Positions 38,601 through 50,600 of a stretch of 64,000 nucleotides of DNA are shown here, one piece after another. Numbering within the stretch: position 1 is the first letter of the stretch; every line of letters starts with the position of its first letter. The position numbers and the translations under genes are program-made. Source of the DNA: Pictodentalium vernedei (Eukaryota; Mollusca; Scaphopoda; Dentaliida; Dentaliidae); contig CM062290.1 in the NCBI GenBank assembly GCA_031216915.1, positions 168,163,453-168,227,452 on the forward strand, written 5' to 3'. The notes beneath the pieces are model-generated. The model did not search any database and was not told where the DNA came from. It was given only the letters and a program-made list of their open reading frames with translations.

Positions 38601-41600
38601 GAAAGACCACTCGGTTTTTCCCTCCTCTAAGGCATCGGACTCTTCGGCCCACACGGTGATCAATTGTCTGGCATATTTGACTTTCTCCACCACCGAAATC
38701 AGGGTGCAGGCGTCCGTCATGTGCACGGGTTCCGGTAGATTCGTGAGCGCGTGTCCACCCATGTCTAGTTTACCTTCCATGATGTCGCCCTTTCTCCAGA
38801 CCGAGTTGTCGTCCACGTACTTCCTGCTTACCGCACTGGAATCGAATCGAATTCGGGATCGTGATTGATACCGAATAAATTGTGACCGTTCATGTTGATG
38901 CCACCCTCCATGGCTCCGCCAGATTCTTTGTTCAGGTAGAGATCGTCCACTTGCGATTCTAGGTATTCTTGCAATTGTAACACGGAAGAATCCACGTAGG
39001 CCTTGTTGACCGTGGTTGAGTCCGCGTCCATGTTGTCGATCTTCGACAGATTCAATATCTTGTGGAATCCCGCATTCAGATCCGATTTCATTTCACGTCC
39101 GTCAGACTTTCTCCGTTCCAGATCTACGTAGTGTTTGGTCGCCACGTCCTTGGGATTCATGGGAGCATCCACGTTCGTTATCTTGTAAGAATTGGCGTTC
39201 AATTCCGAGTGCATCGTTTTCGTGATGTATCTATTTCTCAGGTGTTCACTGAATCTCGCGTGAGAGTCGTCCACATATTTCTTGGTGGCGGCATCGGTGG
39301 GATCTACAGGATTCACGACGTTCACCAAACGTTTGGATTTCAGATCGAGATCGTCGGTCATGGTTTTATCCACGTAATTATCCAGCAGGATTCATTCGAA
39401 ATCGGCGTTCCCCCTGTCGACGTATTTTTTAGTCGCAGCATCTGCGAGATCTATCAGCTCGGAAAGATTGTAGAGCTTCTTATCGTTCATGTTCAAAGGT
39501 TCCTCTCGAGGTTCGTATCTCCGAACGTAATGCTCGTCCAAGTTGGCAATGTCGTAACCATCGTCGACTTCGAGCGTCTTCCTCTTCTTTCTCGGGTTGA
39601 CTTTTTCGTCGTCACTTCTACCAAATTTATCGACTGTCATGTTGTTGTGGGATTTTTTTTTTGTTGTTGTTTAGAAAAAAAATGTGTTCAAAACGCAGTT
39701 TATTAAAAAATGAACTATGTTATTTTATTTTTCGTTTTTTATTCGATTAAAATTTTTTTAAAATAATTTTTTTATCTTTATATATATACTATAAAAAAAA
39801 AAATCTCTCTCTGATGTAAGTCATTGAGAATGTCTTGAAATTCATCTCCTTCAGACCATCTCTTGAGAACGTAGAGACACAGGTGACCGCAAAACACTTG
39901 ATCTGGTGATTGCACTTGATCCGTGTTGTAAAGAACCATCGATTTGTTGAAATAGTTCTTTATTTCTTTCGGCGGCGAGATTCCGTAGCTGTCGAAATAA
40001 TAATTCTTCTTCTTCTTCCCGTTCTTGAACCACGCCACCCAGTGAGTGCCTTCACCCGATGAATCGTCTAGATTTAAAATTCCGCATTCCGATTGTCGAG
40101 GTCTTCTCTTCGGCAAGGCATCTCTGGAAAACACTCCTAGAAAATCTTCGTTTTTCAAATCTTTTGCCGCATTCAACAGATCGATGTTGGATAGGGGTTC
40201 GTTGGGTAAGACAACACCTTCTACGGATATCTTTATTTTCTTATTCATAAATAAGTATATATTTTTGTTTATTTATTTTATTATAATTCACTAAAAGTGA
40301 CGTTATTTTTTTCTATTTTTTTTCTTTTTCTTTTTAAACTAACTCTATCGACTTCCACAATCTTGAATCCGTCAAATTCCTTGACTTCTATAATCTTGGA
40401 TTCATCTAATTCTTCTTGATTTTCTGGAATCCTACTAACTTTCTCGATGTCACTATCGATTTCCATAATTTTATGTTCATCTAATTCCTCTTGATTTTCT
40501 GGAATCCTATCATCCACAATCGTATCTGGAATCTTATCATCCGCAAGCGCATCTGGAATCCAATCATCCCCATTCATATCGTCTGAAATTAGATGCAAAC
40601 TCCAATGTCCGAGTGCCAAAGTGCTTATTTTATCGTTTAACACAAATCTCTTGTCGTCGTCGGCCGTCAGCGAAATCTTGTTGACTATTTCGGTATACAA
40701 GTCGTGATTTTCGCTTCGAATCGATTTCATAGTCTTATACACTGGACCACTTCCTAACAGACAATCTTTATACTCTTGGAAAGAGATGTTTTTCTTCACC
40801 ACGCATGCTTTAACTCCTTTGCACTTCTTGATCTCTTCATCATCTTCTAGACGATAAGCATAGAGTTTGGGTCTCAAGCCCACGAATTCGACGATCTGTT
40901 TACCGCCGCTCTCGTCCTTAAATTTACCCAACACCTTCTTGTTGTCGTTCGATTGAATGTTGGACAGGTGATCGACGGGATAATTGCTTGTGTCGAACCA
41001 CTCGACCACGTCCGGAGATATGTCTCGGTAGACGTCTTTCGTCTCTATCTCGTAAACTAAACTGTCCGTGTCGGTGAACAGTAGTTTGGCTTTGTCGCCA
41101 AATTTTCGTTTGACATAATCGTAGTGAAACTCGTACATCAATCGCTTGCTGACATCTAAGATGATCGGTCTGAGATAATACGGTTTGTCGAACATCAGGT
41201 GCGTCTTTTGCATGTGAACGGCCACTAGATTTTTGCCGAATATGGTTCGGTGTTTGTAATTGGGTTTTGCCACTAATTTTTTAGCTCTTTTCTCAGACGT
41301 GATGAGTCGAACGTCGGTTCTCTTCCTGATGTTTTCCATCGATTTGCCGTACACGCAGTTGTTCATGAGTTTGAAGAAATCTTTTTCGAAATCGTTCTCG
41401 GCTCGAGTTCTGAGATTCGTGTTGAGATCGATGTATTTTTTCATCCAAGGCTCTTCGTCGAATCGAATGATGCAATGTATGTCGACTAATTTCATCCTGC
41501 AATCGACGTACTGTTTCAAATACTCGCTGCAGACGACATAGTTACGTTTGTTAAATAAATTGGGAATGAGTTTTTCCTTGTCTCCCTCGTTCGGTTCCAT

Positions 41601-44600
41601 TCGTTCGGGAGCCAGCGGATAATCGTTGTGTGGATCGTGTAATTCTTCCGGATAGTTCAAATCGACTTCTAAAATGCAAGGATAGTCTCTCCATTTTTGC
41701 ATCTCTTCCGGTTCCTTCACCCATTCGAAATTTCCAACCGGTAAAGGATGACTCATAGCCCAACCGTACAGATTATTGGCGTCCCAATACTGTATGTATT
41801 TAGTCGACCATTTCGAATCGAAACCTTCTTTCATGTAGGGATTGTTAGCCTCAGAATATCTGTGAGAGATCATCGAGACGCCACCTCTCGCAGCCCTTTC
41901 GAACATGAGCAACATGTCCATGTCGGATAATAATTCCAATTGAACTTCGGTGGTCTTCAACAGAGCGTCCCACGCCAGACCGGGTGCGCTGAAATACCAA
42001 GCGGGATCCAGATCGTAATTTCGACGACAGACGTCTCGAAAATTTTCGAACACGTCTGCCAAGAGCAGAACGTCGGTCTTCAGATAGAGATCGTGATAAT
42101 CTCTCATGGTTTTCATATCGAATGATTTCCAGACGTTTTTGGCGTGTTCGTAATTCTCGTCGGAAATGTCGGATTCGTATAATTTCGAATAAAAATCATC
42201 TTTCGAAGGTAGTGCGGTGTCTTTGAATCTCTTTAGATCGTTCATGTAATCGTAAGGATAGACTCCTTTCCTCAACATGACGTCTACTCGTTCTCCGAAA
42301 TGTTCGCTCGTGATTTTAAATTTATCCTTGCTCATGTTATCGACTAATTTTTCCAGAGCGGTCGACATGAATTTAAAAGTGTCGATGAAACGTATGCATC
42401 TACGAATGGATTTCGTTTTTTCTTTCAACGTATTTCCGTCGATTACTCTTTTCCTCTCCATGAGCTTCCATTTCATGAAGGAAATGTATCTTTCTTCGCT
42501 GTTCGCGATGCAATTTAATTCTTCATGCGAGGTGCCGAGATTTTTCACGAACAGATTACTGTCGTAACCCGAGAGATTGTGAAACATCACCGGATAGAAA
42601 GCAGCATCTCGATATTTTAAATTACACCTGCTGTGAGCCGGACCGCGATACAGACCCGTGTAATGATCGTGGTCTCTGACCTTCTTATTTTCCTCCGAAT
42701 TCTTGTCAAACGATTGTCTGCATATGTGACATTCGGTGGCTCAGTTATTTTCGTCTTGCTGCTCTCGCGTGATGATCATTTTCGCCGGAGTTTTGAATTT
42801 GTCATATAACATTTGAATTTTCGATTCTAACTCTTCCGCAAACCTTTGAGCCACGTCGTCGTCTTCGCGCTGTTTCGTGTAGGTGAAGGGACCCATGTCG
42901 TGTTGCGAGTCGAAAGCGCATTTCACGTAAATGCAATAGCCCGAAGGTATGTGTTTTTGATATCTTTCAACGTAACTTTGAAGAGCGTTGGGTTGACAGG
43001 ACCTCATTTTCGCGGTGAAACATTCGAAATCGGCGTACACAATGAATGGTACTTTTAACCTTCTGTTGTGATTTTCAAACTTCACGATGGTGTTGAGTTT
43101 GGGCATTTCGACGGTGACACCTTGATTTTCGTTGCAATATTCCTGATGTTTCGCTAATGATTTTTCGCTCTTAAACATGTTCATGCAGTTGCAACATAAA
43201 GATATCTTCCTTTATGTTTATTATTTTGTCTCGACAGTAATCAGCTCGGATGTTTAACCCAACAATAATGACGATTGTCACCATTCGAAATCGATAATAA
43301 AATAATCGTTTTTTCTCTTCTGCGATACGAAGTCCGTCTGAGAGGATAGATCTTTTGATTTTCGTCGTCGTATCCCAGGACGTTCACCGCTACGGTGGGA
43401 TTTTGAACCTCGAAACGTTCGATGTGTTTTAACTGCATTGGAAAAGTCACTCCGGTCCAATCGAGATTTTTAGAAGTTTCCTCATAACGAGAAACTCTAT
43501 CGGTGTTTATTTCGACAGGGTATAAAGCGGAGGTGACTGCCCATTTAAAACACTGATCATCTTTATTTCTCACATTGACCACAGCGTGTTTCTTAGTCAA
43601 GAAATACGGTAATTCCAAGTGGGAAGATCCTTTCAACCATTCGTTTTTAGTCATGTGAATTTCGAGTTTCAAAACCTCACTGAACGTCCAATTACTACCT
43701 TCATTTTGATAATTCGCGAGAGATGTCAACATCTTGTCTTTCATCTTTTCGAAAACGTCCGATAGATCTGAACCTCGAAATACGGGTTCGACGTTAGATC
43801 TGAAATATGCATTTTTCACGATGCTCTCGCCGGACTTCACGTCGATTTTATTCATTATGCAATGGAGTATCATCTTAATTTTCAATCCCAAGTTCGTGTA
43901 TTCGCGAAACAAATCCAATACTTTTTTCTTCACCCGTTCCATGAACAATTTCGGATCGACTTTCTTCGACGAGGGAAACACGTCGAAAGTTTTAAAAATG
44001 TCTTCAATCGCACTCTCCCGTTCTACGGGTTTCGATTGGAGTCATCTTACCTATTCTTCTCCTTTCTCTTCTTCGATTGCTCATTGAATTTCGCTCGATA
44101 TATCTCGTTTGTCTTGAATCTGAAGTGCATCACTCATTTTCGTTTTAGTTTTTCTTTTCTTTTCTTTCGAAACTTGATGTTTTTCAACGGCTTTTCATTT
44201 AGTCGTCTTCTTATTTTTCACAACCGGTGCATCTTTTGACGTCGTTGCTATCGACATTTCGTTTGCTTTTCTAGCATTTCACAAATATTCTTGTATGACT
44301 TCAATTTTTTTTGATTTAGTTCTATGCTTTCTGAAATCTGAAATTTGTAATAGATTACAAATCTCGTTTAACTGAGGTATGGTTTTCTCATTTAAATTTA
44401 CCATTGTTTTATCTGTTTGCTTCATTTGTAAGAATATTTTTTTTTTTTGAATTTTGTATTAAATAATTTGTTAAAAAAGTTTTGCTTTTTTACTCTATAT
44501 ATATGATAGAAAAAAAAAAAGTTAAATTTTAAAATTCAATTTTTTTAATACAAAATTTAAAATAAACATTATTTGTTGTAAGAATTCATAAAAAACCAAA

Positions 44601-47600
44601 TAATCGATCATGACAACAACACCTAAAAGATGCAGATTGAAATTGAAATGAGACGAAAAGTATGAGAAATCCAGTTTTAATATCTATACATTACAACCAC
44701 ACGATCCCATCGAATTGAATGAGGTCGAGATGGTGGACTTAGAGCGCTACTACCACAAATATCGAATGTGTTTGAAAGTGGATGAAGCCACGCTCAATTT
44801 GTTTTACGAGTACCAAAGCGAACTGTTGATAAATATCATCGTCGCCGAAGACAGAGAATTCGACAGGGGTGATTTATTGTTGTCCTATGGAGGTTACATA
44901 TATCCAATAATCTCACCCGAACTCATGAAGAAATCGGGTGGTGAGAGCGCATTCGCCTATGAAAAAAAACTCAAAAGAGTAAAGATGAACATTCACACCA
45001 TTTTCGTATGTGGAAAAATGACGAATGTCAACTTGCTAATAACGGACTTGGAAATATAAACAATAGAGAGATTGAAATTAAAAAATTTAAACTTTTTATA
45101 TATATATAAAGAGAAAAAAAACTTTTACTAAAAAAATTTTTACATTAAAGAAAATTAAAAATTAAAAAAACAACTTTTATATATATATAAAAAGCCAAAA
45201 AAAAAAATAACAAACTTTTTTTTTTAACAAATTATTATTTAAATACAAAATTTAAAATATACATTATTGCAAGAATTCGTAAAAACAAAAAAAACCCCCA
45301 AATAATCGATCATGAAGACAACAACACCTAAAAGATGCGAATTGAAATTGAAACGAGTCAAAACGTATAATAAATTTGGTCATAAAATCTATAGATTACA
45401 ATGACACGATCCCATCGAATTGAACGATGTCGAGATGAAGGGCTTAGAGCACAAATACGAGAAATATAAGATGCCTCTGAAATTGAACGAAGCCGCGCTC
45501 GATTTGATTTATGAGTACCAAAGCGATCTGCAGAACATCGTCATCGCCGAAGATAGAGAATTCGACAAGGATGATTTGTCGTTGCTCTATGGAAATTACA
45601 TATTTCCAAACATCTCATTCGAACTCGTGAAGAAATTGGGTGGTGAGAGCGAGTTGACCGATGTAAAAAAACTCAAAAGAGTAAAGATAAACATTCAACA
45701 CGTTTTCGAAAAAGGAGTAGACACGAGCGTCAACATGCTAATAATGGACTTGGAAATATAAACAATAGAGTGATTGATTTTTAGCGAAGAAAAAATAAAA
45801 AAAAAAAAGTAATGAGATCTCATTTACTTAATTTTTTTTTTGTTTTTTTGTTTTCCTTCTTCTTCACTATCATCATGATATATTATAATAACGTTTCCTT
45901 TTCTCTCAAATTTCTGCGTCGATTCTTCTTCTTTTTCTTTTTTTCTTTTTCTCTGTGATGTGATACGTTCATGGTAACATTTTTGTTTATCCGAATCATA
46001 ATTATGAACGAATGTTGTGCATCTCTTGGTAACACTCGCTTCAGAAGGTAGTGGTGACCGTGGAAAGCATCATCTCATTCCCAACCGTATATCCCGCGCT
46101 TTATCTATCTCTTTCCTTAGATATCCATCATTAGCGTCTAACCATTTTTTTATTTCTTCGCTCTCTAGCTCGCGATGTTCGGCATTATCGTCAAATTCAT
46201 CCAGGTGATAAATTTGTTTCTCCACCTTTTCACCCATTTTAAATATATTATTTTATACTTTCTATGATTTTATATATTTTATATAATTTTATATTTATAA
46301 TAACATATTCAAAATCGGTATGTTCTTAAATGGCGAATTCTCACCGAGCAACAAACCCTTGCCGAATTGCTTGACATTCCGTCCACTCTTCAGATAGAGA
46401 CGGTTTCCTCTCAGAGAGTTGCCACCTCTAACGGGTTCTAGATACAATCCTTTACCGCTGTCATCTACGTGAACGCGACACACGGCTCCTCCCTTCTTCA
46501 AAAACAGTCTGCTGCCACCCATTAATTTCTCAACTCCCGAACTAGTGAGTCCCGTGAGAGCTCCCATGCCGAGAGTCTTTCAGAGAAAGGGTAGCACCTT
46601 TGTGGCGAAGGGTAATGCTTTTGCGGCGATTCCTGCCAATAGCGGTAGGAAACCGCCTTTCATTCTCAAATTGTATCTCAATTGAGCGGGACTCAATCTC
46701 ACCGCCAACCCTCTTCCATCGCGAATCGCTTTCTCCATCCTTTTGATTTGACTTCTGGTCCAGGCGATCGAATCCTGTCCGCCTCTCGTCAGATCTTCGT
46801 GAGTGAATTTGAATCTCACCGCCTCGCCTCGAGTTGTTAACGCTCTCTTAAGTTTCTTCCTCTGTCCTGCGGATATGTTCACGTTTTTAACCATGTATTG
46901 TGTCATAATTCTGTTTGTTTTTTTTTAAATATATTTACTTCAATTGTTTCTTGTTTAATAATTATATTAAAATAATTTTGTAAAAAATTAATATTACCGT
47001 TTATTTTATTTTTGTTATCTATATATATATAATATTTTTTTTTTTTTTGCTTTTTATATTTCTCTTATGTGAAAACGTATCATCACTCTCTCTCCGCGAA
47101 GATCTAAAAGTTCACCATTTTGATCCGTCAACATGGTTTTGAGACTATACAACGTGTCTAAAATCACTGGTATATAAACTAAATTTCGAGGTCGCTCCAT
47201 GATCTTATAACCCGGCGACACATTTGGAAAGAAGGAATAGATCGTCGGCTGAGCACTACCATTCACGTAGCTTCCGGCAATCGCGTCCACATTCACCAGA
47301 ATGCTATTGACAGCGAGAATGTCGACCGTATTTTCAGATGCTGCGTGGCCTCGATACATCTTTCGATCGAATCCCAACATCTTGCCTATAGAATCATCCG
47401 TGTTGAAATCCACACGAAAATTATCTTCCAAATCCAACATCGTCTGTAATGTATTAGGATTGGGAGCGAGTCTGATCTTGTTGCTTCCCTTTCCATCCGT
47501 CTTCATTCGCGTCTGAATGTAATGGTTCAAATCGTCTATGTTGTAACTCCCTTTGGGAATTCGAATCTCCAACCAATCCACTCCGTCGGAATACTTGAAC

Positions 47601-50600
47601 GAGTTATTCTTTTCGGTGACGTTGGGAAAGGAATAATAAGTCTCCAGATTCACCAACGCCATCTCGTAACTTTTCTCTCTGTTCAATTCGATGGAAGGTT
47701 CGAATTTCGTAGCGAATCGAGTCAAATCGCCACTCACCACGATTTGAATGGAGTTTCGCAGCCGTATTCTCGGCTATCCGTTCTAACAATTTTCCATGTT
47801 GGAACATTATATCTTAATTTTATTTTTTTTATTCAAAACTAATTATTTGAAGATTTATTATTTTTCTAATTTTTTTGGTTTTCACGCTCTATCTTATTAT
47901 TATTATCACCATTGGGAACATAAAACTTGTCGAATCCACACCGATATTTTCCGCAATTAAATTCGCTCATCAAATCGATCACGACGAAATTGTAAAGTCC
48001 ACCATCCCAAACCCTCTTGCAGAATCTCCTGAATTCGATAGCGCTCATGTCGTTTGCGATGTGATCGCCGTAGATGTGATTGAGATTCTTGAGATCTTGG
48101 CGAAAGAGACACAGAAAATTAGCGTTCTCCCTTATCGCCTGTCTGGGCAATCAAAAATAATTCTGCGACAGGTAGAAACAGTCCACGTTGCTGTGTCGAC
48201 CCCTAACGTAATACGATTCGCATCGGTTCTGTCTCTCCAAAAGCAGATCGTCGAAAATCTTGAGATTCTTATCTTCCGATTTCAGTTCCCTAGGATCCGG
48301 AATGTCACTAGCGTTCTTGTAAAATCGACACTCGATGTTCGAAGATGCATTTCTCTTCGTCAGCTCCGCCGCCGCGCCGTCCAAAATGGTTGAGAGTGGA
48401 GCTCCGCACTTGTCGAATTCCTCCCTGCTGTCAAAGATTCTGGCTATGACGTCCTTGGGCAATCTGCGATCCATGCACTCTCGAAGCAATCTGTATTCAG
48501 GTTGAAACAAGCTCTTGCCAAACACGAACAATCTGTTGTAATCCAACCAGTCGGGTCGGAACAACAGATTCATCAACAGATTGGTCTTTCCACAATTCGA
48601 TTTTCCCACTATCTAACCTCTTATGCTCTTGGGAAAGTACTCGTTATTCGACCTCTTGGTTGCGGCGTCGTTCCAAGACATATCTTTAATGTTCATCTTT
48701 TGTTTTATTTTTTTTTTTTGTCTGTTATTTTAGATTCTTTTCAAACACAATTTTTTTTTATGTTTTTTTCAAACTCTGTTTTTAATGTTGTTATTACTAT
48801 TATTTTGTTTATATCGCACCGTCGCAAGTTCTCTTCAATCCGGATCCACTCGTCATTTTGGCTAAATCTTGTATGGGCACCACGACATCCTCAAAATCTT
48901 TCCAACTTTTCGACGTTCGCTCTAATGCAGCTCACTTTGCCGGCGGACTGATCAACTTGTCGATCAACGCGTCGGCTGCCCTCTTGCCAGCCACAGAAGC
49001 TATCCTACCACTGGCTTCGGAAGCAGCTTTCTTACCAGCATCCAAAGCCGTCTTCTTACCGACCTCAAATGCGGTCGATGCGAGTTTTCTACCCGCATTG
49101 CTCGTGAACGCTCGCATTATAGAATTGACGATGCCAGAACCGCCTTGAACGCAAGTCCTGACGTATCCCCTGTTCTTTATCACCAACATATTTTATTTTT
49201 TATGATATATTTTGTGTTTTTTTTCACTGGTAAATCGTTTTGTCGTTTTTAAATACTTTTATTATTCTAGTGTAAGAATTTACTGTTTTATTTTTGTTTG
49301 TTTGTTTGTTTGTTTGTTTCTCTCTCTATACTTATTATTATATTCACATCAATCCTTCAATTCGTTCATCAGCCTTTTATACTGGTTTTTATTCAAAACC
49401 TTCTTTCTCAACAATTCGTCAGATATGGCAACTATCTGATTATCTAATCCCGTGTTGCCAGCCCGTCTGCTCCCCATCAACAAACTCAATCTCTGAGACA
49501 GAGCGTCGGGATCGCTCAGAAGAAAAGTAGTGGTTTTCACCCCTTTGCCGGTCATCGATTCGACGAACTTCTTGTTCGCATTCCATATGGGCTTCACTAT
49601 TTTCGTCCACTTGTAACCTCTGTTGGCTTTGGGTCTCGTCTCTCTGGCATCGTTATTTCTATTCATGGCGTGGGTCTGGACTAGAATGTCGCCGTAATTG
49701 TGGAAATCCTGTTCCGTGTAATCTCCGGGCTTATCGAAAAGGAGCAATCTCTGCAGACCATCGGTTACTTTATACTTATTCGAACCCACGATCAATTCAT
49801 CATCGTCCATTTCCACTTCAGTGTCGCCCACGAATTTCCTACCACTCGAATCCTCGCGAATTCCATACAACAGATCTCTCTTACCGCCACCATCACCATC
49901 GGACGATGCGATGCTATCAGTGGTGATAGTCGAAGCTGTATCATCAGACTCGCTCATATCTGTTTGAATTCCTGTGGGAATGTAATCCGGTGTAGATTGA
50001 ACGGAATACTGATTTCCAAAACTAGGAGGAAACGAACCCATTCTCAAAGAACTCTCCTTTATGGGTCTCAATTCTTCGACTATCTCCTTCCTGCTTCGCT
50101 CTTGACCCTCCGTCACGGGTTTAAATATTTTTGTGGCTTTGCAGGTGAGTTCCATCTCACCGAGACGTCTGCTCCTATCAGCTGCCTGAATCACCTTCTT
50201 AGCACTTAAATACTCGGCTAAAATTCGATCTCGGCGTCCAGGATCCATCTGGAAAAACATCTTTCGTTTTAATTGTTTTTATTTATTTTTCAAAATTAAA
50301 TGTTTAATTATATTTTTTTTATATTTTATGTTTTAAGTATTAAAATCTCTTTCCATCTTAATATAATATCTGAAAAATATTCACATCTCAAACTCGCTGT
50401 ATTAATTGAAGTTAAAAAAAAAATACGTTTAAACAGTACATGACAAACCGGTTTCTGATGTAACGCATTTTGACAGTAATGTTTAAATTTTGTCGAAAGA
50501 TCTTCATTCATTCACACATCAATTCATCGAGTGTCGAATTAAGAGAAAATCCTTTTTTTTGATGACTGTTAGACAGTTTCAACACACAATGGAAAACTGA

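Noticed and set aside
39062..39706. 214-codon + strand ORF
   Set aside because: It is antisense to the fibre-like gene and arises from the repeat's composition. It has no recognisable motif.
42590..42592. Start of the 769-codon polymerase frame
   Set aside because: The first codon is GTG inside the Exo II region. The same frame continues upstream through a TGA, so this is not a real start.
47875..48393. 172-codon + strand ORF opposite the ATPase
   Set aside because: The - strand has Walker A and B motifs in a consistent frame. The + ORF has no family signature.
44649..48932. Recoded TGA (selenocysteine or alternative code) in Polinton genes
   Set aside because: Frameshifts, TAA and TAG also occur, and three TGA sites are CGA in the homologue or paralogue. 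CpG decay explains the data more simply. Kept only as an alternative in the findings.
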